Below, one piece after another: positions 18,462-29,668 of a DNA stretch of 64,000 nucleotides (positions are counted from its first letter, which is position 1; every line of letters begins with the position of its first letter). Origin of the DNA: Nitzschia sp. pyKryTriq1 (Eukaryota; Bacillariophyta; Bacillariophyceae; Bacillariales; Bacillariaceae); NCBI GenBank assembly GCA_956465555.1, contig OY101126.1, positions 1,220,501 through 1,284,500 on the forward strand, given 5' to 3'. Below the pieces are notes generated by a model that saw only the letters and a program-made list of their open reading frames with translations, had not been told where the DNA came from and did not search any database. The position numbers and the translations under genes were made by a program.

Positions 18462-21400
18462 ATGGTTTCGATGACGATGCTTCGATCCTTTGGTCATTCC
18501 CTCGGAACCTTGACGGTGTGGTTGATGCTCATGGTATCGCAGCTCACTCCTGTCGCCGCTCAACAACTCCGCGAGTGCAACTGGGACATTCAATGCGAAG
18601 AGCTTTACAAGCCGGGCTCGAAGTGTCTCGAGAATGGCCGCTGCAGCAACCCGTTTGCCGCGGGGTGTTTGTATAACTTTTACACTCAGTTTTCCAAGTG
18701 GGATGATGCCAAGGTTCCAGAGAAGCGGACTTGCAATTCCGACGACGATGCCAAAAGCAGCTCTTCTTCGTCCAAGTCGAGAAGCGAGTTTTGTGATACC
18801 TTTCCTTTGGATTATCCCGAGGTCCGTGTCCACAATGGCGATTGGGAGGTAAGTGTTGTTGTCCGAGGGGGTGACCGAAGAAAACGAAAACAGCAGCAGT
18901 GCGTCTAACAACAGCCTCTCTTGTCGTCTCTTTTGCCTTCCTCCCGCCGCTGTGCAGTCTCCGATCTTCTACAGCTGGATCATTCAAATATTTTTGAGCG
19001 AGTTTCTTCAAGGTACGTACACGAGTGTGTGACGAAATGAAATATCAAGACTACTCTTGATGGCAGCTATGATCAGTGCGACTAAAACCAACCTCTTCTG
19101 TCCTCTCTTTCACCCTTTTTCCGCTGTGCAGTCCCCGTGACTGTGGGATTGTCACCCGAAGACACCCCCAAAGCCAGCTTTTACAATCCCACCAGTGACA
19201 TGAGTTGGTCCAGTCAATCCTACGCCTTTGAACATATCATCATGGCCAACGAGATGAAGGGGCGCTGTGACTTGACAGACAAACCGTGCGCCCATGTCAT
19301 GCCGGAAGTTTGGATCGGCCAAGAAAAGAAGTGGAAGAACTACTTGACCAACGGCCACATTGACCAAGTAAATGGCGATGGACAAGTGGGAAAGATCTCT
19401 TGGTACATTCCAGTCTACACAGCCCGCCGTCATCCCGAAGTGGCTTCTTTTCACGGTATGGCTGGCCGTCGAGAACAGTTGGCGGAGATCTTCAAGCGTC
19501 CTACCAACTGGGGCGATTATTGCCTCGAAGTCTCTCCTACCAAATGTCAAGAGCCCGATGGCGTGGCGTCGCGTCCCCCCGAAGTAGGAGAAGAAGACAA
19601 GTACTTTTCGGACCCCGAGTTTATCGGGCACTTCCGGCCCACGGATAGCAACAACTGTACCGCCAATCCGGACTCTTGTACGGGCCACATTGTGGGCGCC
19701 CCCTGCAGCTGGAGTACGAACATTGACGCCCAAACGTACCACAACGATATCGCCTTGGAGTCGAATGGTCCGCTCATTGAAAACGGAGGCTACTCGTATA
19801 GTCAAATGATTCAAGTCTGGAGGGCCGCCAATGCGACTCAATCAGATCTAGTCATGTGGTGGTGGACTCCCGATGCTACCATTGAAGAGTTCCGTGGGAC
19901 CCCCTTTCAATTTCAACAAGTTCTCTTGCCAGAACCGACCTCGGAATGCCGTGAAGCCAGGATTCTCCCTGAGGATCGCTGCAGTCTCGATCGAGCCGTT
20001 CGTCGGGGAGAGCCGGGCGGGGGCTGTGACAATGAGGCTAATTCCTTGCAAAAGGTAGTGGCAGCATCGCTCCGGGATATGACCTATGATACCCCAGAAG
20101 TCGACCGAAGCCCTGGATACCAAGCGATTCTCAACCTCAAGGTTAACCATTTGGATATGAACACCATGCTTGCCAAATGGGTGAGCGGGGGTCGATCTGG
20201 TTACGCGGCTCGTGAAGCGGTTTGTGACTGGGTCGTAGAGCACCAAGAGGAACTGGAATCCTACATACCTCGAGGATATCCCCGTGTCTTTGCCGAAGAC
20301 GCATCCTACAGTGAGCCACTTCTGTATGCGGCCTTGGGCGTTGCTGGCGTTGCTATCATCTACGTCCTGGTTGTGTTCGTTTTGGTTTACATTTTCAGCG
20401 ACACCAAGGTCTTTGTGTATGCCCAAGTGCCCTTCATTTACATGGTCCTGTTCGGTCTCTTATTGGTGGCTTGTGGTTCCATCTTTTTTGCACTGGAACC
20501 GCAGAATCCGATTTGCACCTGTCAAGTCTGGCTCACCACTCTGGGATACACTCTCGAACTAGTCCCACTCTTGGTCAAGGTCGCTGCCATTAATCGCCTC
20601 ATGGCCGCCACTCGCCGCATGCGACGGGTCAAAATCAGCATGCGATCCCTCTTTTGCACAGTTGCCTCTCTGGTCTTGCTCGTGGTCGTATTTTTGTCCT
20701 TGTGGACCGCCTTGGATCCCCCCGAACGAGACGAAGGACGGTACTTGACGGAGGAAGACAATTTTGAAATCGTCACCACCATCACTTGTTCCTCGGACTC
20801 CGGCGTGTGGGATTTGATTGTCATTTGCTGGAATGGTATCCTGATTGTTTGCGCCACCGTCTTGGCCTTTCAATCCAGAACCATCAAACAGGAATTCAAC
20901 GATTCTCAAAGCTTGGGCACAATGATTTATTCTCATTTTGTGTTTGCCGTTCTACGAGCAGTCACCTTTAATCTCGGTGGTAGCAACTCGGCCAATGCGG
21001 ACGAGGTGGGCAGCTATCCTACGATTGATCCGGCCACCATTGCTGCAGCGATCAGCTTTTTGCTGAGCATGGATGTCATTACGGCCGTTTCGATATACAT
21101 TATCCCCAAGGTCGAAGCTGCTCGCAAGGCACCTCAACCACACAGCCCAAACTCGGATGTAAGCGAAATGGCCAGCACCCGATACTACACCAAGAACCCC
21201 GATGGATCACACTCTGCTGCGTCCAAAGCCCACGGTGGGACTGCTGCGGGCGGAAGCAGCCGATCTAATCGATCCGGAAGCAGTGGCAAAGCTGGCGCAA
21301 GGCCACGCAGTGGCAACTCCATGCCGTCCATTAATGAAGCTTCGGACGAGCATGACGACGATGGCAGCAAAGACAAGGAATTCAGTTTGAAGAGCGGTGG

Positions 21401-21800
21401 CAACAATTCGAATCATCGTCGTGTCACCATGGACGGTCAGGTCCATACGGATGAGGAGGATGAGGATGATACGACTAGCTCTGATGAAGATTACGGAGGC
21501 CCTCGCTTTGCTCGTACGAGTACTCCCTCCGTGGAAGCACCAACATCGGAAACGACAGGACCGTCTCGTTCTCACTTCGGCTTTCGAAACAACAAGTCAT
21601 CTGCGGAACCTACCAACCAGGCCGTAACACCTCCAGGATCTTCCATGATGGCCATGTCGAAGATTGATCCCATCGAGGAAGGATCCGAATCTTTCAGTGG
21701 TCGACCTTTCGAATCATCATTAGCCGAAGAACCCAAAGCAACCGAGGACGATGCCCCGAGTGACACCCCAACAGACAGTTCCCCTGACAGCTCTACATAG
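18462..21800 (+). CDS. Substrate-binding protein / class C GPCR chimera
   Basis: Exons 18462-18848, 18958-19012 and 19132-21800 encode 1036 residues. A signal peptide ends near VAAQQ, followed by a Cys-rich stretch (CNWDIQCEELYKPGSKC). Residues about 130-400 resemble the glycine betaine/choline-type (OpuAC/ProX) periplasmic binding domain: EFLQVPVTVG, then HVMPEVWIG, then MWWWTPDATIEEFRGTPF. Residues about 543-805 are seven hydrophobic helices of the 7tm_3 (metabotropic glutamate/GABA-B) kind, with a Cys at the start of helix 3 (ICTCQVW) and one in loop 2 (ITCSSDSG) placed for the conserved disulfide. The 225-residue cytoplasmic tail is Ser/Asp/Glu-rich. Class C receptors usually carry a periplasmic-binding-like ectodomain, but of another subfamily. 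The predicted role is sensing a small solute at the cell surface. The ligand is unknown. Confidence 0.82.
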
Positions 21801-22252
21801 CTTCAATGGGAAAACTTAAACCGCCAAGGACGTCATCTTGCCTTGGCTTGGGTGGTTCTCTGTAGTCCATACCTTTTCTGAAAAAAGGCATTGTCTTTTT
21901 TAAAACACATCGATAAGCAACGTAGAGTGGCTGGTCTATTGCCGGACGAATGCATGTAAAATTCATCTTTTCATCTTTACTGCTATTCGTAGTGATTTTG
22001 GTCTTTCAAGGCCTTTTGGCGAAACTGCGTCGGTTGATTTTGACCCGATTCGTCTTGAATACGACAGCCAGCATAGCCATAATTCTCTCCGACAACTAGT
22101 ACATCTAGGTGAAAACAGTGATATGGATATCGATCTCAACACCTATTGGAGTGAGGGAATAAGCTACATCACACCACCTAATTCACCGAACATGGATTTG
22201 ATCTGCGACGCTGAAGCAAATCCACCAAAATCATGCATCCTTACGACCCACT
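21801..22252. other. Intergenic region with an open frame but no start
   Basis: This 452-bp gap lies between convergent genes. On the plus strand a frame stays open from about 21904 to a TGA ending at 22265. It encodes protein-like text (for example GENSDMDIDLNTYWSEGI and ITPPNSPNMDL) but has no upstream ATG. It may be a missed 3' exon or a decayed gene end. Confidence 0.4.
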
Positions 22253-25200
22253 TCATGGTTTGTTGACGATTCTGACAGATGCGGCTTGTTTCATATCCTC
22301 GTCATCATCTGATAACTCTTCGTTGCCTATATAAGCATCGATAGAAGCCAAGTCATCATCATCTTCGGTATACTTGTGTGAGAAACTACGGTTGGCAGAA
22401 TCCGTGACCGATGACTCGCTATCCCGAGGCAAGGCGGCGACCGCTTCGGCTTCGCTTGCCGATTGAGATTCGCTCCATCGCTGACCCAAATCGGCCAGGT
22501 CGTAATTGTGTAATACTTCGTGGCGTTCCTCGTCACCAGAATGGTCGGATCCTTTCAAAGTTCCCTCGTTCCCAAATGCATTCCGCTCTGCATATCGGCG
22601 GAAACATATGAAATCCTGTACGATATCATCCATCTTTGCTTGACCCGATTCCATGTCGTCCGGCAAATAGCTTTCAAAGTCGGGAGCCAAATACTTGGAA
22701 ATCTTGATCTCGTTGCAGATTTTGACTCTCTTCCGGAAGGACGGTGCGAGCATTGGTTTCATCAGCCGCCAAATTAGGCCAAACCAAGTGGGAGGGTTGA
22801 CGATCAAGAATAGCTGGGTCTTGACAGGGACCATACAACCTTGGAGAGCCATCATGAATTGGTAGCAATAGTTGATTTCGAAGTTTTGCATTTTCCAGCC
22901 ATCCATGCAGGCAATGAAGCCAATACCCTCTAGTTGGGCGTGCTCTTTTTCCAGCATGGTATTCATGACATAGCATAGATTGTCAATAATCTGTAAAAAA
23001 GAAACAAAAATGTTAGTCGAATGGCAAAAAAATTGTTGCGATGCCACTCTCATCTGGATAACAAAATACGCACCGCCTTGGTGGTCGTCCTGCCTGGAAA
23101 GTAGCGGGAAGGTCTCATGTAGAACATGGCATGTCCATCTTTCGTCTTGAGACCAGGGACAGGAAAGAGGGTCTTGGATTGAAGCTGCTTGGTGAGCGCA
23201 AAAGCGTTCAAGCGGACAAATCGCTTTCGAAGTTTCTTCTCCGCGTTGTAAGCTCGCTCTTCGACAAAAGTACCGTCTCGCTTAGCGTACGTTCGTAAGT
23301 ATCGCAAATGCCACATAATTGGCATGTCAAAAGACACTGTAGACGATCCTGTTGACATTGATTTCACCATATGGTCCTCCCAACGATTTTTGAGATTCAC
23401 TAAGGTTCTTTTATCTCGATGGGGCAGGTCCATGATCTGCAATTCCAGCTGACGCTCTCCATGTAACGCAAATCGAAGAGGCCCTGGTCCGAGCTCTGCC
23501 TCGGCTTGGGTCAAATTGATTTCCCACATATCCAGGTGAGGGGATTTTTCGTCAGAGAACGAGGCCGGCCGCTTCGTTTGTGCTGATAACTCCAAGCTCT
23601 CAAGAGTAGTGTTGGAACTATCCATACTCTTTAAGCCGCTATCACGCCCCCCTGAGAACAGAGACCACCGCCTCGGCTTGGAACGGCGATCTCCTGCTCT
23701 TCCAGAAAGTTCCTCAAAGTGCTCTCCCTCGTCACTAAGTCCCGAACGCTCTACCACCACTTCTGCTTCGATAAAGTCCTCCTCCTCTGAAAAAGATCTG
23801 ATTCGATTCAGGGATTCCAATGCCAACTTTTCTTGCTTCAATTGCTCTTCCCACGCTTGGAGCTTTGCCATTTTCGCGGCTATTTCTGCTTCTTGTTCTC
23901 TCAATTGTTGTTCCCTTTCCGTCAGCACCTCCCGTTCGTAATCTTCAACTACCATGGCGGCTACTGCCATGACTGGTCTGCCGGACACACTTCTCATGGG
24001 CTGTCGAACCACAGAATTCGCGTTTACACTTTGTTGACCACTTGGTGAAGCGGGCGGAGACGAGTTGTCAAGATTCTCGATATTACGATTATGGCGATGA
24101 GCCTCGGGGCCTTCCACTGAAAAAGCGCCGGGCTGATGCAGCAAATCGGGTCGCGTTATCTCTTCCGAGCGGTGACGTCGAGGCGCCCGTGAAGGACCAA
24201 CTTCGAGTTTTTGCCGCTCCATAACCGCCAGAGTACTTCCCCGACGCAATAACTCATCCTGGGGAGGAATCGCTGTTTCATGTTGGTGGTTTATGGGTCG
24301 CGACATTCGGTCTTGCTCTAATTTTCTTTGCTCTGGATTTGCTAGGGAGCTTTCCCTCGATGACGATTGGCGGTACTGCCGTTCCGAAGCATTTCGACGG
24401 CTGGTTTGTTCTGTGATGACTGTATTCGCCCGCTGCTCACGGACCCTTTGCATCAATTGAGACGACACGGATACCGACGGCGCCACCGCTAAAGGCACTA
24501 CCTTTTCATTTTGTAAGTCCATAGGGGTGGGAGGAAGCGGAGATGCTTGATCATGGAAGGCTGATAATTCTCCCGTGGAGCGGCTAGTTCGTCGACCGGA
24601 CAGTTTTACCGGAGCAAGAATATCTGCAGTAGTCTTCGTCGAGGATGAAATTGATTTCTTCTCTCGACTTGATGATGACGATGATGATGGTCCTCGAGGC
24701 AGTAGCGAGTCAGAACTTGATGTCTTGCGGACCTTTGAATGCGGCGGTAGGGCTGCGGGAGTATGCCTTGATGGGTGTGCCAAACGTCGAGCTTCTTCTT
24801 GAGATGGAATCGGTGAGCTCTTATTGTTTTTCTGTGGAGTGCTGATCGTGGAGGGAGCCGAATCCATACTGTCCAGCGAACTTCCAGAATGGCGACCCAA
24901 GGAACTTTCACTATTAGTGGATCCAGTGCGATCCCCGCCACCCTGAGCACCATCTCTCATACTCGTCAACCTGCTCCGTAATCGAGCCTTGCGCTCTTCT
25001 TCCGCGCTCAGTTTCGACCAAATGGTCGACGCACCGCCTTTCTTGGTATCAGAGGAAGCTTTTAATGGATTCTTCTCGGGAGTAGGTAAGGATTCTCTAC
25101 TGGGATTTGGCGATGCTCTTTCCGCGGATGTTATTTGGGCCGTATGTGCACTTTGTGTGATAATAGGAGTGGATGTGGAGTTTTCGTCCGTAGTAACAGC

Positions 25201-25452
25201 GCCGGGTGTTGTGGTTTTGGTCGCCGCTGCTGCGACTGGCTTGGGATATTGAAACGTCTGGGGGCGGGATGGGATGGAACTCCTGGAAGACCCATCCAGT
25301 GATTGACGCCCTGAATAGTCCAAACTTTCTTCATCGAACAGGTTCTGCCAATAATTGGACAACTCTTCTCGATACAGGACAGTTGACGTTTGAGGCAAAT
25401 TCAGCGGTGACGATTTTCGACATTCTTCGTTATTGTTCGGATGCTGGTTCAT
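22253..25452 (-). CDS. SEC14-like (CRAL-TRIO) lipid-binding protein
   Basis: Exons 25452-23074 and 22990-22253, joined across an 83-bp intron (GTGCGT..ACAG), give 1038 residues. The first 500 residues are disordered and Ser/Arg/Pro-rich. About 505-555 is a Glu/Gln/Lys coiled coil (EREQQLREQEAEIAAKMAK). Residues about 755-930 form a CRAL-TRIO domain: DGHAMFYMRPSRYFPG at the end of exon 1, then YVMNTMLEKEHAQLEGIGF, then LFLIVNPPTWFGLIWRLMKP in exon 2. The intron splits this domain, which supports the join. SEC14 proteins carry phosphatidylinositol or other lipids between membranes and can present them to kinases. The last 70 residues are acidic. No GOLD or START domain was seen. Confidence 0.85.
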
Positions 25453-25907
25453 GCCGATGATGATGATGATGGTGGCGGTGGCGGTGGTGGTGGTTACGAC
25501 TGGATTCTAATGATGTTGATCAGACCATCCATGCAACAGGCTCGTCTATCGAGAGTGGCTTGCTGATGATTGACTCTTCTGTCAAAAATACTACTGACTC
25601 TCTAGCAGTAGTAGTAGTAGTAGTAGTAGACTACTGCTTCAGATAAGAAAGGAACAAAAAAGCGGGTCACCAAGCAAAAATAAAGAACCATAAGGGTCAC
25701 CAAAAATAAATACGCGTGTTCAGTACCCTACTTGTACGAATTTTATGCACCACCACGCACCACTGGTTTTGCTGAGGTTTCTGCCTCTCTCATTTATTCG
25801 CATGCATTTGCGTGAAAAGATGATGTCCATTTCGATTGAAAATCCTTAAATAATGTGCTATTGGGCTTCAACCGAGGCTTACTGTAGAGTATTCCCAGGT
25901 TCGCAAA
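25453..25907. other. Intergenic region
   Basis: This stretch lies upstream of the SEC14-like gene. It has a GTAGTAGTAGTAG tract near 25605-25630 and two short AAGNGGGTCACCAA-like direct repeats near 25661 and 25692. No gene was recognised. Confidence 0.4.
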
Positions 25908-26716
25908 GGGAGGGGTTACATACCAGCGCTCTTTGTACGTACGTCAACCGGACACACGTCTATCCGTCGTCCGGGGAGAACCTTCGCTCGCTCTCTCGTT
26001 TGTTTTTCCTCGCAAGCATTTTTTCCACTCCAGCCTGCATATGTTCACTAACTTCTCTCCTGTCCTCTTCATTTTGTACAAGGTCACACAATTGGCTGAA
26101 AGCTGGAAGAAACTCTTGGTAGGCAGTCATACCAGTTTTGTGTCTCTTCAAAGTTGATAGTTCATCAGTTACACTTTCATTCTCATCATCCTCATCCTCA
26201 TCATCGTCATGGGCCTTCTGGCAAATCCATCTTCATTATCACTCGCAGCCTTCCCACAACATAATTTGATGAAACCAGCGGCATTCATATCATCCTCCCG
26301 TAAACCACTGTTGCAGATTGCTTGTTGACTGGGTAGATTTCTATCAATGACCCTTCCAGTCAAGAATATCGAAAGATCTGAATGGTGCCTCTCGTCAGAT
26401 AATGCCAAATCCTTTGCAAACAGCATTGGTCCATGTTTTAAGCAATCTGATGATGTCACGATTACAGACTGCAGTGTACTCCTTGTGGATGCCATAGTAC
26501 ACTTCATAGGAGCGCAAGTGCATCAGAGGCGCAGAATCGGCAGGTGTGTTGTGCTGTCTCGTCACTCTCTTGTGTTTCTGCTGTCTTGTGTTTTATTTCT
26601 GGTCGGCGGGAGGGAGAACCGAGAGAGCGAGCGAAGGTTCTCCCCGGACGACGGATAGACGTTTGTCCGGTTGACGTACGTACAAAGAGCGCTGGTATGT
26701 AATATAACCCCTCCCC
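25908..26716. mobile_element. Inverted-repeat (MITE/Pack-type) element
   Basis: Two inverted arms of about 90 bp flank a core of about 620 bp. The left arm is 25908-25998 and the right arm 26621-26716. From the shared TACATACCAGCGC inward about 80 bp match with a single mismatch; the outer ends differ by a small indel after GGGGTTA. The near-identity implies recent origin or active conversion. The core carries no recognisable transposase. On the minus strand a protein-like frame (DELSTLKRHKTGMTAYQEF, then LPAFSQLCDLVQNEEDRREV) runs into the left arm and may be a captured host-gene fragment. I could not find a convincing target-site duplication, so the class is unresolved. An inverted duplication without transposition is the alternative. 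Confidence 0.6.
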
Positions 26717-27108
26717 TACGGAGAAATCGGATGGATTGATAACAAATAAAATACAGCACATACTGTACTGCGAAACGCTGTATGGTCGGTAATAATATGC
26801 AGCATGCGTTCGATCGGCCTTCGGCAACTAGGAGTCATATTCTTCCTGAAGTCCGAGCGTACCGGTACGTACATACTGTGGGGTGTCCCCCAAACACGCC
26901 GGCCATCCCTCTCCCGCCGCAAGGCCCGCCCATCGTGACATTTTATTGCCGTATGAGTAACAATCGACAATGGCACTCGACTGTCATTTCGACCCACTCA
27001 AGTGCATTCCTTTCTCGACCCTAAGCATGGTATGGCTGCTTAAAGTACTTGTGAAGGCATTGCCCAGAAGAGGAACAACAACGAACTGCTGCCAGCAAGC
27101 AATAAACA
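26717..27108. other. Intergenic region upstream of the HNH gene
   Basis: This stretch lies between the inverted-repeat element and the HNH gene. It carries one TACCGGTA palindrome at 26860-26867 within GTACCGGTACGTAC. No gene was recognised. Confidence 0.4.
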
Positions 27109-27939
27109 ATGTTGGTGCATGATGACGACATTATTATTTGTGCAGCCTGGGGGGGTATGCTATTTCAAGAAGGATTCTGCAGCTCCCTGGACGAGGCTGC
27201 AGTGATCGTGGATGTGATATGGAACGAGATGAATGACGAACAAGAACAGCAACGAAATAATAATGATATTCAAAGCAGCGACAACGACAACAGCATTCTT
27301 GAATCATCGTCATCTCATCGTCCGGTACGACGACATTTATCATCCTTTTTGTTGGAACAGTGTCTCGTAGACAATTTAGATCTACCGAATCGAGAGGAAG
27401 CCCAGAAATTGGCTGCCAAATTATTGCGTCTTTCCAAGAACACCGACGAGGCGGACGAGAAAGTACCTGAAGTGGAGAGCAAAGAGAGCGTCAGCAGCAG
27501 CGACGACGACGACGACGACGATGATGAGAATGATCTATTATTATTCGATGGAGAATGTGAGTTGTGCGATCGATACATTCAACTTACCAAACATCATTTG
27601 ATTCCGAAATCGACTTGGCCTCGAGTGGAGCCACGTCTCATGCATGCCGCCGAAGCCATCGGGAGAGGCGATCCTGACAAGGCTGCCTTTCTATTGGGTC
27701 CTGGAATGATTCATCTACTAGATGATCTACAGTCATCGGATAAACATACCATACGACGAATACTTCATCGAACCTGTGATATATGCCGCCCATGCCATTC
27801 GGCGGTTCACAAAGCACATGACAATATGGAGCTAGCAATCTCCTACTGTACCATTGATTTGATTCTCGAGGACAAACAGGTTGCCAAGTTCTGCAAATGG
27901 GCAAATAAACAACGGGTAGGTAGATATGCCGTGAAATGA
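27109..27939 (+). CDS. HNH nuclease-like zinc-binding protein
   Basis: The 276-residue single-exon protein has an Asn/Asp/Ser-rich N-terminal half and a folded C-terminal half. The latter reads ECELCDRYIQLTKHHLIPKS, then about 60 residues later TCDICRPCHSAVHKAHDN. That is the CxxC...HH...CxxCH...H pattern of HNH nuclease-like domains found in fungal and algal proteins, with a structural zinc and a His-metal catalytic centre. HNH domains usually cut DNA, but the eukaryotic examples are mostly uncharacterised. There is no targeting signal and no neighbouring mobile-element gene, though an inverted-repeat element lies just upstream. Confidence 0.78.
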   Translation: MLVHDDDIIICAAWGGMLFQEGFCSSLDEAAVIVDVIWNEMNDEQEQQRNNNDIQSSDNDNSILESSSSHRPVRRHLSSFLLEQCLVDNLDLPNREEAQKLAAKLLRLSKNTDEADEKVPEVESKESVSSSDDDDDDDDENDLLLFDGECELCDRYIQLTKHHLIPKSTWPRVEPRLMHAAEAIGRGDPDKAAFLLGPGMIHLLDDLQSSDKHTIRRILHRTCDICRPCHSAVHKAHDNMELAISYCTIDLILEDKQVAKFCKWANKQRVGRYAVK

Positions 27940-28232
27940 GCAATGGGGGCCTCGTCAACCCGAGCCGAGCTACGGTATTACTTTCTAGTACCGGTAGAGG
28001 AGTCGTCGTCTAGTAGGACAAGTATGATATAACTGATGGGAGATGGGAGAATAAAATCCGCTCGGTTGCTGATTTGATTGGGGGTTTGAATTCGGGGAAC
28101 GATGAGTTCTCGTAACAGTCCCGAAAATCGGTTCGACCAATACGACCCTCCCGACAGTAATGTGCGAATAATGAGTGCGACCACAGCATCAAAACCCGCC
28201 ATGATCGAGCTTCTTCGCGCACCTTGAAGACG

Positions 28233-29609
28233 ATGATGAGAGGTGCGCGAAAGGTCTTGGGATACCCATACCCAGCAACATACACAGAATGGGACGATGA
28301 TTTGGATTTCCCTCACACAATATTTAATTTTAGGGAAACTTTGCTTCTCTTGGTATTGTTTATATCCACCCTCTTCATCAAGTTTGAAGGGCTACTTTAC
28401 TTGAATATGAGCAGTCCATCAAAACGCGGCATCCCCGGCAATCACAGGGGCAAAAACTGCGGCTGTGGTGCAACGACAGCAGGAACAATTTGGGGCACTA
28501 TATTTTTGATTATCGGCGCTGTGTTATTCATATCTTCGAATTCCTTCTTATCGGACGATCTTCAGCTTCTCCAATCTCGAGAGCTACAGTTGCTACGAGT
28601 GCCGGTGCAGCAGGTATCCATCACTGACAAGGCCGACCCCGGAAAATATGTCCCTGTCGTATGCCCCAAAGTTCTGGAAGAGGTTCGCAGAAGCAGCTCT
28701 CACCGAGAATCTGACCCCAACGGTGGCATACTGTACGGCAAACAAGTCGATATCGATCCCAGATTTTGGATTTCGTTACACAACGCGCAATTTGATCACA
28801 CTCGCTGGAGTATCATGACGCATGGTCACTACTATGAAAAGGCTTTGTCGCGTGCCTTTGTGGAAGTACTTCAAAATGCTACGGCGGGTTCTCGCGTTTT
28901 GGATGTGGGAGGCAATATTGGCTATTTCTCGCTTCTTTCCGCGGCCAATGGACCCGTGACAGTCGATACGTTTGAGCCGAACAGCAAAAACCGTCTCCGA
29001 ATGTGCGAGTCCCTGTTGTTGAATCACTGGCACAGCGAGTTTGACCACCACTTTTACGGGGATCCCACACATGTCTCACGAGTCAACCTATACCCTTTTG
29101 GTGCTGGGCGAAACGAGGGAGTATTCTCCTTTGAAGAACACAATAATCCCGGGCAAGGAAAATTTCACGAAGTAGGCGGGGTTCCAGAGAGTACGGACTT
29201 GCATGTGTTGACGCTAGATAGTTTCGCACGGGAGCGAGGGTGGTTCGAGTCGCGACCTGATATTGCCATTCTCAAAGTGGACGTGGAGGGGATGGAATAC
29301 ACCGTGATTGAAGGGGCTCAAGAATTGCTTCAGGCCCATATTGTTAGAAATATCTTCATGGAGGTATCGGCTCGAAATAAGAAAGAAAAGGAGATAAACA
29401 AGCCAGCACTGCTCGCATTGCACGAAGCTGGATACAAACTACACAAAGTAGGCGGGTGGATGGGACCCAGCAGGGACTTTGATTCACCACAAGATGCGGA
29501 CATCGCTGACACAATTATGCGTCTAACGGTTCAAGAAAAGGTGAAGCAGTTGAACTTATGGTGGACGCTTGGTGAATCGACGCAAATGTCGCGAAAGCTT
29601 GCAAAATAG
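28233..29609 (+). CDS. FkbM-family methyltransferase with membrane anchor
   Basis: The frame gives 458 residues from the first ATG; a second in-frame ATG at 28407 would give 400 residues and a tidy type II membrane protein. A hydrophobic helix follows (GTIWGTIFLIIGAVLFISS). The catalytic domain is class I SAM-dependent: GSRVLDVGGNIGYFSLLSA is the SAM-binding loop, VDTFEPNSKN the acidic strand, and ILKVDVEGMEYTVIEGA the typical FkbM signature. FkbM enzymes O-methylate sugars and other small molecules. The anchor suggests a Golgi or ER lumenal enzyme, perhaps acting on glycans. It is convergent with the LRR gene, 59 bp apart. The start is uncertain. Confidence 0.87.
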   Translation: MMRGARKVLGYPYPATYTEWDDDLDFPHTIFNFRETLLLLVLFISTLFIKFEGLLYLNMSSPSKRGIPGNHRGKNCGCGATTAGTIWGTIFLIIGAVLFISSNSFLSDDLQLLQSRELQLLRVPVQQVSITDKADPGKYVPVVCPKVLEEVRRSSSHRESDPNGGILYGKQVDIDPRFWISLHNAQFDHTRWSIMTHGHYYEKALSRAFVEVLQNATAGSRVLDVGGNIGYFSLLSAANGPVTVDTFEPNSKNRLRMCESLLLNHWHSEFDHHFYGDPTHVSRVNLYPFGAGRNEGVFSFEEHNNPGQGKFHEVGGVPESTDLHVLTLDSFARERGWFESRPDIAILKVDVEGMEYTVIEGAQELLQAHIVRNIFMEVSARNKKEKEINKPALLALHEAGYKLHKVGGWMGPSRDFDSPQDADIADTIMRLTVQEKVKQLNLWWTLGESTQMSRKLAK

Positions 29610-29668
29610 GCCCAGAGAGCTATAACGGCATTTTCACATTCGGAACTAATAATAGCTTGTCTAATATG

